This document shows positions 55,430-64,000 of a stretch of 64,000 nt of DNA, in pieces. The stretch covers positions 25,297 through 89,296 of the forward strand of contig DASPIL010000062.1 of assembly GCA_035629175.1 (NCBI GenBank). The letters are read 5' to 3'. The DNA is from Verrucomicrobiia bacterium (GTDB taxonomy: Bacteria > Verrucomicrobiota > Verrucomicrobiia > Limisphaerales > DASXHY01). A program made the position numbers and the translations under genes. How positions within the stretch are numbered: position 1 is the stretch's first letter; each line of letters starts with the position of its first letter. The notes below the pieces were generated by a model that saw only the letters and a program-made list of their open reading frames with translations, was not told the origin of the DNA and did no database searches.

Positions 55430-55447
55430 GTAGGGTAAACACCCTAC
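55430..55447. promoter_or_regulatory. Palindrome upstream of the 994-residue secreted protein
   Basis: GTAGGGT-AAAC-ACCCTAC is a perfect 7-bp inverted repeat, 84 nt before the start at 55531. The sequence around it (55370-55440) is AT-rich. It could be an operator or a small hairpin; the rest of 55173-55530 shows nothing else. Confidence 0.4.
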
Positions 55448-55530
55448 AGACAAAATTCAGAGCGGTATGCACGCGGAGTTGCTGGTGTCAATAAAGCGAG
55501 GTTTCCCGGTCTCCAAGAAGTTCATCGAGC

Positions 55531-58515
55531 ATGAAAATTAGATTCCTTGGCGCAATTTATTGTGCGCTGCCTTGTTTATTCGTCGCGACGGCACAGCAAT
55601 GGCCGACGGAAAATCCTGCACAACCCGTCTATAGCATCGTTGAACGAGGCCCTCACCATAGAGTCTGGCAAACAATTCGCCACGAGGAGACCGCTTTCGG
55701 CCGTGTCAGTCATGTTCAGCAATACACCGAGCTGTCGAGTGGCCTTCATTACCGGGCGGCAACCGGAGAGTGGTTGGAGAGTTCAGAGGAGATCGAATTA
55801 TTCCCTAACGGAAGCGGTGCAGCTGCCAGCAAGGGCCAACACAAGGTGCTTTTCCCAGCCGACATTGCTACGGGGGAAATTGAACTAAACACTCCGGACG
55901 GAAAGTGGCTCCGATCGCGTGTGATGGGCCTAAGCTACTTCGACACCTCCTCTGGGATGAGTATTATTATCGCAGAAGCAACGAACAGCATTGGTGCTAT
56001 TGACGGCAATACCGTTTGGTATCGCGGTGCGCTAGTCGGGGATTGTTCGGCAGATGTTCGTTACATATATCGCCGATCAGGGTTCGAGCAAGACATAGTT
56101 CTAAGGAGTGCGCCGCCTGATCCGAGCGCATTCGGATTGAACCCGGAAACCACTGTGTTGCAGGTGCTGACAGAATTCGTAGCCCCGCCAGTTCCAAACC
56201 GACAACAACGTCGCTGGGCGGACAAGAAAAATCAGGCGCAGACAGACGACTGCCTTGATTTTGGAGCCATGAAACTGGGAGTAGGCCGCGCCTTTGATAT
56301 CAACAGCAACCCGCGAAACCAGGGAATGAGAGTGAGGAAGCATTGGTTGCAGCTGGAAGGGCGCGACTGGCTTTTTGAAGAAATGCCGTTTGACGATGTC
56401 CGTGAACGTCTGGCGCGGCTTCCAACGCAGGCTGGCACCGGCCCGCGCAAACCACAGTTGCGTGCAGCCGCCCTTGAGCGGATTCTTCCGACTCGCCGCC
56501 TCGCAGGAACACCAGCGAATCGGGTTATGAGCGTCGCAAAACTCGAGGGCTCCCGGCCGGGTTTCGTTGTTGATTACCATGCTGTAAATTCCATCACGAA
56601 TTTCACATTCAAGGGAGATACGACCTACTACGTCAGTGGAAGTGTGATGTTCAGCGGCTCTGTGGTGATCGAGGGCGGAACCGTGGTCAAGTTCAACCCA
56701 ATCTCAGGCTGGGGCGGATTGTTTGTCGACAACACATCAATCGACTGTCAGACATCTGAATACCGGCCTGCAGTGTTTACGTCGATGCATGACAATACCG
56801 TTGGGGAGAGCATCAGCGGCAGCTCCGGCCTCCCGAGTTCCGCCCCGGATCAGAATTCATACCTGCAAACGACGGATGCCGATCAAAACCTTCAGCATTT
56901 GAGGATGCTCTATAGCTATACAGGATTAACTGTCATGTACGGAAACGGACGTGTCAGCGACAGCCAGTTCTCCCACAATCAGTACCCGATCTACACGGTG
57001 AACTCTCCCAAAACCAAGTTTCTCAACGTTTTGCTGAACGACGCATCACAGGTGGCGGTTTGGATCTATAACGGCAAAGTTGAAATTCAGAATGGAACGA
57101 TTCACCGCTGTAATCAGTTGTTCGAGAATGAGTCCGGTGGGGCGCTCGCGATCACGAACACACTGCTGGCAGGCGTCACAAATTGGGGAGACGCTTACGT
57201 CGGCAGCTTCAATGCCACGAACTCGGGCTCATTGGTCTTCCAAACAGCCGGCGCCGCTGGCCATTATCTTCCAACTAACAGTATTTATCGCAACGCTGGA
57301 ACCACGAACATTGACGCAACACTGCTGGGAATTCTCAGGACCAAAACCACTGAAGCGCCGATTGTGTATTCGAACATTTCGATTCCCACTTCCACGGTGT
57401 TTTCACCACGGGTTTCAAGAGATGAAGCCGCACCCGACCTGGGATTTCATTATGATCCAATTGATTATGCTTTTGGAGGCGTAACGGCGGTATCCAATCT
57501 AACTTTCGCACCGGGCGCGGCATTAGCCTGGTTTGAGCTAAACGGATCGGGGGGCGCGGGGTCCGGGATTGCATTGGGACCGTATGGATCCATCAATTTA
57601 ACCGGCACCGTGACATCGCCCGCTGTGCTTGCGCGCTATTCAACAGTCCAGGAAGGAGGCAACGGAAATTGGACGGAGAAGGGATGGCTTGCCGGGGTGA
57701 CAACCGTGGCCAACAATCCAAGTCCCGTCGATGCGAACCTTCGTTTTGCGAAGGTGTTTGCGCTGGCAAACGATCCGAATCATTTTCGGGATTATTTCGG
57801 GACGCTCAATGTTCGGGCGACGCACAGCGAGTTCTGGAACGCTTCGATCGCGGGCTACGGCGCCTTCCAGTACTACACGAACTGCCTGCTCAATCGAGTG
57901 TATGTGGGGCTGCATTGCGAGTGTGCGTTTGGAATCGTAATGCGAAACTGCACAATGCGGGGAGGAAGCCTGGTTGCGGATCGGTGGTCAGGGGCTCCGG
58001 CGACACAAGGGCTTTCAGTCAGCGACACCGCTTTTGACGGGACGTCCATCGTCAACAACAGCGGCGGGTTAACCAACACGATGGCTGCGTACAACGCGTT
58101 TCTCACCGGATCAAACACGATTGTTCCAACATCTGGAAACAATGTGGCCGTGGCGACCACTTACGATTGGCAGAAAAACTGGTTGGGGAACTCGTATCTT
58201 CCGCCGGCGAGCCCCTTAATCAATTCCGGCAGCGTAAGCAACGCTGGACTGGCAGGATTGTATCATTTCACAACCCAAACCAATCAAGCAAAGGACGCAG
58301 CAACTCGCTTGGACATTGGCTATCATTATGTTGCGGAGTCGGTTCAGGGCCTCCGCTATGTCCCGACTGATACAGACGGCGATGGCTCGGCGGATTATCT
58401 CGAGGATGGCAATGGAAACGGAATCGCCGATATGAGCGAAACTTCCTGGCTGCTCAATAACTATAATGGATTAAATTCTGTGTTGGCCTTGGAGGTATTT
58501 ACGCCGCTAAAGTGA
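55531..58515 (+). CDS. Large secreted protein with beta-helix-like repeats, partner of the Rhs protein
   Basis: The 994-residue protein starts MKIRFLGAIYCALPCLFVAT (signal peptide). The first third has a conserved-looking beta-rich domain (VQQYTELSSGLHYRAATGEW, YRGALVGDCSADVRYIYRRS, MRVRKHWLQLEGRDWLFEEM). From about residue 350 it becomes a long run of short beta strands rich in Asn, Gly and Thr (VSGSVMFSGSVVIEGGTVVK, VYVGLHCECAFGIVMRNCTM), as in right-handed beta-helix proteins. Near the C-terminus are TDTDGDGSADYLEDGNGNGI, calcium-binding thrombospondin-3-like loops. No enzyme motif is recognised. It begins 411 nt after the FN3 gene and is followed 26 nt later by the Rhs protein, so both are likely secreted together. 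Confidence 0.75.
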   Translation: MKIRFLGAIYCALPCLFVATAQQWPTENPAQPVYSIVERGPHHRVWQTIRHEETAFGRVSHVQQYTELSSGLHYRAATGEWLESSEEIELFPNGSGAAASKGQHKVLFPADIATGEIELNTPDGKWLRSRVMGLSYFDTSSGMSIIIAEATNSIGAIDGNTVWYRGALVGDCSADVRYIYRRSGFEQDIVLRSAPPDPSAFGLNPETTVLQVLTEFVAPPVPNRQQRRWADKKNQAQTDDCLDFGAMKLGVGRAFDINSNPRNQGMRVRKHWLQLEGRDWLFEEMPFDDVRERLARLPTQAGTGPRKPQLRAAALERILPTRRLAGTPANRVMSVAKLEGSRPGFVVDYHAVNSITNFTFKGDTTYYVSGSVMFSGSVVIEGGTVVKFNPISGWGGLFVDNTSIDCQTSEYRPAVFTSMHDNTVGESISGSSGLPSSAPDQNSYLQTTDADQNLQHLRMLYSYTGLTVMYGNGRVSDSQFSHNQYPIYTVNSPKTKFLNVLLNDASQVAVWIYNGKVEIQNGTIHRCNQLFENESGGALAITNTLLAGVTNWGDAYVGSFNATNSGSLVFQTAGAAGHYLPTNSIYRNAGTTNIDATLLGILRTKTTEAPIVYSNISIPTSTVFSPRVSRDEAAPDLGFHYDPIDYAFGGVTAVSNLTFAPGAALAWFELNGSGGAGSGIALGPYGSINLTGTVTSPAVLARYSTVQEGGNGNWTEKGWLAGVTTVANNPSPVDANLRFAKVFALANDPNHFRDYFGTLNVRATHSEFWNASIAGYGAFQYYTNCLLNRVYVGLHCECAFGIVMRNCTMRGGSLVADRWSGAPATQGLSVSDTAFDGTSIVNNSGGLTNTMAAYNAFLTGSNTIVPTSGNNVAVATTYDWQKNWLGNSYLPPASPLINSGSVSNAGLAGLYHFTTQTNQAKDAATRLDIGYHYVAESVQGLRYVPTDTDGDGSADYLEDGNGNGIADMSETSWLLNNYNGLNSVLALEVFTPLK

Positions 58516-58541
58516 GGCGTTCAAGAGCGATTTTTAAGCGG

Positions 58542-61500
58542 ATGTTTATGGAAATGCAATTTCAGCTTCGAGGTGTTCGGACAGTATTTTTAACTGTTCT
58601 GTTGGCGTCTTTTTTATCGGCGTTGAGCGGATGGACGCAATGCCTTCCCGTGGGATTCGATCTAAAGCATGCCGGCACCAATGCTGCCAAGTGCGGCCAT
58701 TTCGAGTATCATTTGACGGAGATTCCTCCTGATCAGGTGATTAACGTTTACCTTGTTGAGACCGTACTCACGAACATTTCTCTTCCTAACAATATCGAGA
58801 TTGTTCAAACAGAAACAAACATACAAAATGGATGTAAGTTTGTGTATCCTGGAACCTACTGGCTGGAGAAAGTGGAAACTCTCGTCGTCACGGATGTGTT
58901 TACGATTGATTATCTTACCTGCGAACAGACGAACGTTGTTGCCGGAACCTATTTCCTCAAGGATGAAATGACCGATGACAGGATGCTTATGGATTACTGC
59001 GACCAGTCAAACGTGTACGATTATGTCGCGGGAGACAGAACTTATATGGGAGCGGGATCGGGCCAAATCAACAATACAACCAACTGGTCAAGAACAACAT
59101 CCCACTCCTCAACTTACTTTTATAGTGAGAATTGGACACCGGCCTCGAACTACAATTATACGGCGGGAAGCACGAATGAAGGGCCATTTCCGCGATATGA
59201 TATCCCGGAGGATCACGTCGACACCCAACCCACGGTAAGAACCATTACGGCGAATGCCGGTCCAGGCGCGACGATGACGCGAACATACACGCTGAGCGAA
59301 CCGTTTGATGATGACAAGCTGAAGGGAAAATTGGATAGCCGAATCCAGCTTCCGAGCACATGGTCGGACGGAGACCCTGCCTCGCATTTCAGTTGGATAG
59401 CGTCGCATGGTTACACACCGGCTAATCATTACGGTGCGAGTGGTTCCAAGTCGAAGTATCGAATTAAAATTTTCGGCACGGAAAGGGATGTAACCTATCG
59501 GGTGACATGGGAGGAGAGGACGATTTTTGATGACGGATCCACTGGAAAGCCAAATTCAATCACGGAAGAAATCCAAGGAACAGGAAATCCAACAGCGCCC
59601 GCCGTTGGAACGGAACGCACATTGGAGATGCCCGTGAAACCGGGTAAAACGCACGTAGTGATAACAGCGGGTCCGGAGATTGTTTCCAACGGCAAGCCCG
59701 GCAGCGGCGGACCTTCTGGCGGCAGTGCTGGAGGTGGGCCCGGGGCGGGGGCCAGCGGCAGCGCACAGGGCGGCGGCGGCGGCGCAGGATCGGATGGCAG
59801 TTCTGGAATGCAATCTGCAACGGGCGCGGCCGATGGTGCTTCATGCGGGTCGTGCAACACCGGTCCAGATAATTTCGCTGGAGCTGGTGGCAGCGGCCCA
59901 TCCTTCTATGTCTCAATGGGAACCGCGGCAAACGGTGAGTCGCTCGGCGGGTTGACGTTCGGACAGTCGGAAACGTCCGCAGAGCTATTCACACCCGCGA
60001 ATCTTCAGTTCACGGCGCCGTCGCGCGGCGACGTCGAGGTAATCCACGCTTCGAACGGAACGATCAGACAAGTCAAGACTCCAAACGGACTGGCGGATGT
60101 TGTCGATATCAGCACGAACTCCTACAGGATTGATTTCTACGAGGCCTCTCAAGTAGGAGCGCTATCGACCGGTGTTTACTCTGTAACCCCCCCACCGTTT
60201 GCAAGCTGGTTGATTACAAATTCCACTGCGCCTGACCCCAACACGGTACAGGTCTCTGAAGCGGGCTCCCTTTCGTCAGGGCGGCAGTGGACATACACGT
60301 ATTCGACCAACACCGGGGTGTGGATCATGGTGGCGCAGGGAGGGCTTCTTCAGACAGCAAGCGCGTCGATTCCACTTGGCTCGGGGCGGTACACGGTCAG
60401 CAACGCGGTTTTATCAGCATCCGGAGAGCTGGTTTACGTGGAGAAGAATACCTATCAACAGTTTGATTGGGGTGTGGGCCTGGTAGAGACACAAATTGGT
60501 CCGGACTCCCACGCGCACAAAACGCATTATACTTATGATGATTACTCCCCATTTCCGACGATGGGATCGCGCCAGCCGCTTCGATGGGTTTTCAGGCATG
60601 ACGGTTCGTGGGAATACTACAATCAGTATGACTCCGTCGGCCGGCCTGAATACGTTTATTCTTCCTTCGGCGATGTTGAGACGAACAACTACACCGCAGC
60701 TCGAGAAACCCGCTACTATTATGGTTCAGGCCATGGCGATGACGGCACGTTGTTCCCTGAAACTGCCCGTAAAGTCGAAGAGCGCATTGCTGGCCAAATG
60801 GTAAGCAGCCGATATTCCCTCTTTCCTCAGGATGGAGTTCGGCTGGATGTTCGGGGCACAAGTGCAGCTTCGTCGGGTTGGAATGATGCCAGCAATCTGT
60901 TCACAACGAATCGCTATTACACGAGCGGCCCGAATCAATATCGAATGAAGGCTGTCGTCCGCGAGGACGGCACGATGATCACGCATGACTATTCGACAAA
61001 CAGCAGCGGCTTTAGAACGAACATCGTCGTGACAGGAAAGCCCAATAATGATTACACGCTGATTGTCGATGGCAGGTCGAATCGAACGGTGCTGAATATT
61101 GAGGGTTTTCCGATTGCTTCAATCACACGGGACGTTGCCCGTCCTCATATCATTCTTGAGCAGCACACGTACGGGAACTTCGACCAGTTTGGGCGCGCCC
61201 AAGCGGTGACAAATAATCTCACGGGTACCGTTGTGCAGACGCATTATTCTTCGTGCTGCAGTTATGTCGAATCCTCAGTAGATGCCGATGGAGTGATAAC
61301 CACCCATACCTACGATGCATTGAAGCGACAGGTCGCGAGCACCCGGTCAGGCATAACGACAACCAACGTTCTTGATGCGATGGGACGGGTGTTGCGGACC
61401 ACGCGCCTGGGCGGCGGCGATTCGATCAGGCTTGCCGAATACTCGTACGACGTGACGGGGCACCTTATTGCCCATACGAATGCGAACGGGGGAAAAACCG

Positions 61501-64000
61501 CATACATCGAGGCTCATGACCCGGCGACGGGCGGAAGAATTGATATCGTGCTCAATCCCGATGGAGGCACCCGAACGAATTTTTACTACCTGGACGGGTC
61601 GCTCAAGAAGGTGACCGGCACTGCCGTCCATCCGGTCCGCTATGAGTATGGTCCGGATGCAGACAGTCTTGGCAATCAATGCACCTACACCAAAGAAATC
61701 AAACTCAACAATGACGGAAGTGATACAAGTGAATGGGTTCAAACGTTCGTCGACAGCGCTGGACGGATTACTGAGGTTCAATACCCTGGCGACAGCTATA
61801 TCCACCCGTCACTTGGAATGTCATTCCCGGGACCGAGCGCCATCTTTTTCTACAACAACAGGGGGCAACTGACCAACCAGATTGATCCCGATGGCATTTG
61901 CACGATCTACCGTTACGACGACAAAGGGGAACAAGAGTACACGGTGATCGATACCAATCAGAATTGGGTCATTGATTTTTCCGGTGGGGACAGAATCACC
62001 CGGACCGTGCGGGGCATGGCGACCAACAGCGGCGTTTACGTTAGCAGGATGGAAACGTATGTTTGGGAGACCCACAATGCCAACACGGCATCTTTGCTCT
62101 CGACCATCGATACCTCTGTTGACGGTCTACAGTCGTGGAGTACGACCTGGAATGGTCAACAGCCAGTGACCAGCCACAGCCGGACTGTCTATGGGACTGG
62201 GGGAAACCGTTATCATACCAACAGCGCTGCCGATGGCACCTATAGCGTTATTCACTACCAGAACGGACGCATGGCCAATGTCACTCGGAAAGCTGGGTCG
62301 ACGGTATTGTCGTCGGTGAGCTATACGTACGATTCGCACGGACGCCGCCACACCGCCGAGGATGCGAGAAACGGAACCACCACCTTCGGATACAACGACG
62401 CAGATCAGGTTGTGTCAGTCGCCTCTCCTGCAGCCGCTCCCGGACAAGGCCAACAGGTGACGGTCACTCATTACAACAAGATGCTTCAGGCGACGAACGT
62501 GGTGCATCCCGATGGGACCAGTTCGATCACTGAGTATCACAAAACAGGCGAACTGAAGAAGACCTATGGCTCGCGAACGTACCCGGTGCAATACGAGTAT
62601 GACTACGCCGGGCGCATGGCGGCGATGACGACCTGGACAAACTACGCCACAAGTGGCGCCTCCGTGACGCGATGGCATTACCATCCGCATCGCGGGTGGC
62701 TTACGAACAAGGTTTACGCGGATTCGACCGGACCGCGTTACAGCTACACTCCAGCCGGACGATTGAGCCTCCGAATGTGGGCGCGAGGGGTGAATACGGA
62801 TTACAACTACAATACTGCGGGGGATCTGGCGACCGTGTTGTATACGGGCGACAACACACCTGGAGTGACGAACACCTACGACCGCCGGGGGCGCATTAAA
62901 ACGATTTGGTCGGGAGATGCGACTCAAAGCATGGCGTACAACGGTGCGGGCCAAGTGGTCAGCGAAACGCACACAGGCGGAGCGCTGAGCGGCATGGCTG
63001 TCACCAATGCGTACGACTCACTGTCACGGCGAACCGCAGTCGGGTTGAACACTCAGTCAGACACCCTCGTGAATTATGGGTACGGCGCGGGATCCCGATT
63101 GGCCAGCGTGGCCAATTCAAGCACGGCCGCCGCCTACACGTATGTTGCCAAATCCTCCCTGGTGGAGCAGATTGCGTTCAGCCACAGTTCGCAGCTGCGC
63201 ATGACAACGACCCGGAGCCATGATTTTCTGAATCGCCTAACCGGGATCAGTTCGGTCACGCCAGGAAATACAGCACCGCCCATAACCCATGCCTACGACT
63301 ACAATCCTGCCAATCAACGCACGCGGGCTGCAATGGCTGACGGTTCATACTGGATTTATGAATACGATTCACTCGGACAGGTGACGAGCGGCAGGAAGTT
63401 CTGGGCGGATGGCACACCGGTCGCCGGCCAGCAGTTTGAGTATGTTCATGACGACATAGGAAACCGGCGCCGGACTCGGTCCGGTGGAGATGAAACCGGC
63501 GGACAACTTCGCCAGGCCGATTATACCGTCACCGCAGTGAACCAGTACACGAGCCGCGGGGTTCCGGCGTCTGTTGACATCATGGGCATCAGTTACGTCA
63601 CCAACACCGTTACCGTCAATGGCGGGAGCACGTATCGCAAAGGGGAGTTCTTCCGGCGCGAGTGGGCTGCGAGCGTTCCCAATTCTGGTCTCTGGACCAA
63701 TATCACGGTTGCAGCGAGCGGGCAGGCCGGGACCACGGGGAACGTATTCATTGCCAAATCGCCGGAAACCTTCGGCTATGATCTTGATGGCAACCTGACC
63801 AATGACGGCCGGTGGGCGTTCACGTGGGATGCTGAGAACCGGCTGACGAAGCTCGAAAGCCTTACCAACGGGCCTTCGGCGTCGAAGCGGCGGGTTGTCT
63901 GGATGTATGACGGCAAGGGCAGGAGAGTCAGGCAAACGACCTATGACCTGAGTTCGGGTCCGGCGATTCCGATCGAGGACCTGAAATTTGTGAACGACGG
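58542..64000 (+). CDS. Rhs/YD-repeat secreted protein (3' partial, at least 1819 codons)
   Basis: One frame stays open from ATG 58542 to the right edge. In-frame ATGs at 58548 and 58554 are alternative starts. A signal segment (VRTVFLTVLLASFLSALSGW) is followed by a beta-rich N-domain, a Gly/Ser-rich linker at about 383-420 and then many Rhs/YD repeats from about 60500 on. Examples are RWVFRHDGSWEYYNQYDSVG, YTYDSHGRRHTAEDARNGTT, YDLDGNLTNDGRWAFTWDAE and, at the end, DLKFVNDG, the start of the Rhs core. YD repeats wrap into a beta-cocoon that encloses a C-terminal toxin or surface module. That variable C-terminus is beyond the window, so toxin function is not shown. Confidence 0.9.
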   Translation, partial: MFMEMQFQLRGVRTVFLTVLLASFLSALSGWTQCLPVGFDLKHAGTNAAKCGHFEYHLTEIPPDQVINVYLVETVLTNISLPNNIEIVQTETNIQNGCKFVYPGTYWLEKVETLVVTDVFTIDYLTCEQTNVVAGTYFLKDEMTDDRMLMDYCDQSNVYDYVAGDRTYMGAGSGQINNTTNWSRTTSHSSTYFYSENWTPASNYNYTAGSTNEGPFPRYDIPEDHVDTQPTVRTITANAGPGATMTRTYTLSEPFDDDKLKGKLDSRIQLPSTWSDGDPASHFSWIASHGYTPANHYGASGSKSKYRIKIFGTERDVTYRVTWEERTIFDDGSTGKPNSITEEIQGTGNPTAPAVGTERTLEMPVKPGKTHVVITAGPEIVSNGKPGSGGPSGGSAGGGPGAGASGSAQGGGGGAGSDGSSGMQSATGAADGASCGSCNTGPDNFAGAGGSGPSFYVSMGTAANGESLGGLTFGQSETSAELFTPANLQFTAPSRGDVEVIHASNGTIRQVKTPNGLADVVDISTNSYRIDFYEASQVGALSTGVYSVTPPPFASWLITNSTAPDPNTVQVSEAGSLSSGRQWTYTYSTNTGVWIMVAQGGLLQTASASIPLGSGRYTVSNAVLSASGELVYVEKNTYQQFDWGVGLVETQIGPDSHAHKTHYTYDDYSPFPTMGSRQPLRWVFRHDGSWEYYNQYDSVGRPEYVYSSFGDVETNNYTAARETRYYYGSGHGDDGTLFPETARKVEERIAGQMVSSRYSLFPQDGVRLDVRGTSAASSGWNDASNLFTTNRYYTSGPNQYRMKAVVREDGTMITHDYSTNSSGFRTNIVVTGKPNNDYTLIVDGRSNRTVLNIEGFPIASITRDVARPHIILEQHTYGNFDQFGRAQAVTNNLTGTVVQTHYSSCCSYVESSVDADGVITTHTYDALKRQVASTRSGITTTNVLDAMGRVLRTTRLGGGDSIRLAEYSYDVTGHLIAHTNANGGKTAYIEAHDPATGGRIDIVLNPDGGTRTNFYYLDGSLKKVTGTAVHPVRYEYGPDADSLGNQCTYTKEIKLNNDGSDTSEWVQTFVDSAGRITEVQYPGDSYIHPSLGMSFPGPSAIFFYNNRGQLTNQIDPDGICTIYRYDDKGEQEYTVIDTNQNWVIDFSGGDRITRTVRGMATNSGVYVSRMETYVWETHNANTASLLSTIDTSVDGLQSWSTTWNGQQPVTSHSRTVYGTGGNRYHTNSAADGTYSVIHYQNGRMANVTRKAGSTVLSSVSYTYDSHGRRHTAEDARNGTTTFGYNDADQVVSVASPAAAPGQGQQVTVTHYNKMLQATNVVHPDGTSSITEYHKTGELKKTYGSRTYPVQYEYDYAGRMAAMTTWTNYATSGASVTRWHYHPHRGWLTNKVYADSTGPRYSYTPAGRLSLRMWARGVNTDYNYNTAGDLATVLYTGDNTPGVTNTYDRRGRIKTIWSGDATQSMAYNGAGQVVSETHTGGALSGMAVTNAYDSLSRRTAVGLNTQSDTLVNYGYGAGSRLASVANSSTAAAYTYVAKSSLVEQIAFSHSSQLRMTTTRSHDFLNRLTGISSVTPGNTAPPITHAYDYNPANQRTRAAMADGSYWIYEYDSLGQVTSGRKFWADGTPVAGQQFEYVHDDIGNRRRTRSGGDETGGQLRQADYTVTAVNQYTSRGVPASVDIMGISYVTNTVTVNGGSTYRKGEFFRREWAASVPNSGLWTNITVAASGQAGTTGNVFIAKSPETFGYDLDGNLTNDGRWAFTWDAENRLTKLESLTNGPSASKRRVVWMYDGKGRRVRQTTYDLSSGPAIPIEDLKFVND

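Overview
The window looks like a GC-rich chromosome segment from a member of the Verrucomicrobiota (Pedosphaera/Limisphaerales- or Opitutales-like). This placement is inferred from family content only: a PEP-CTERM secreted protein, a SANT/HTH-repeat protein, a propeller-type sensor kinase, a dense polysaccharide-degradation gene set without any SusC/SusD pair, interspersed palindromic repeats, and an Rhs-type surface protein.

Layout. (1) 0-3.6 kb: the tail of a Gfo/Idh/MocA oxidoreductase converges on a large periplasmic-propeller histidine kinase. (2) 4.1-11.7 kb: a type V-B CRISPR-Cas operon with a SANT-repeat protein, a 1433-residue Cas12b with all three RuvC carboxylates, a Cas4-Cas1 fusion and Cas2. 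The operon is damaged. A hicB/truncated-hicA segment sits between cas12b and cas4-cas1, flanked by a 91-bp duplication of the cas4-cas1 5' end. The cas1 part is frameshifted just before its catalytic glutamate. No CRISPR array is visible in the window. (3) 11.7-12.56 kb: non-coding, with a strong stem-loop and a lone sequence whose end resembles known Cas12b repeats. (4) 12.6-35.6 kb: a xylan/arabinoxylan locus with three CE1-like esterases, a malectin-GH51 arabinofuranosidase, a PEP-CTERM protein, a GH97 gene broken by an amber codon, a GPH sugar symporter, GH43, GH10, a second GH43, a small secreted protein, a GH43-CBM-GH30-LamG multienzyme and a third GH43. A 16-bp palindrome recurs in several of its promoter regions. 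(5) 35.7-36.8 kb: a minisatellite block. (6) 36.8-41.9 kb: an AraC regulator divergent from a phyH-GH31-symporter operon. (7) 41.9-49.3 kb: a minus-strand operon GH78 -> sialidase-like lipoprotein -> GH92. The lipoprotein reading frame carries a 186-bp tandem repeat. (8) 49.3-52.7 kb: tRNA-Thr, a small secreted protein and a NarL-type two-component pair. (9) 52.7-54.5 kb: mostly non-coding with octamer repeats and possible gene remnants. (10) 54.5-64 kb: a fibronectin-III protein, a 994-residue secreted repeat protein and a very long Rhs/YD-repeat protein that runs off the window.

How it works together: secreted GH10/GH30/GH43 enzymes and esterases would strip and cut acetylated, feruloylated and arabinosylated xylan. 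The two GPH symporters would import the sugars, and GH43/GH31 enzymes would finish xylo-oligosaccharides. An AraC regulator, the palindrome-binding factor and two sensor kinases would control expression. The CRISPR locus may have kept its effector while losing spacer acquisition. All calls are from reading the sequence; no searches were run.
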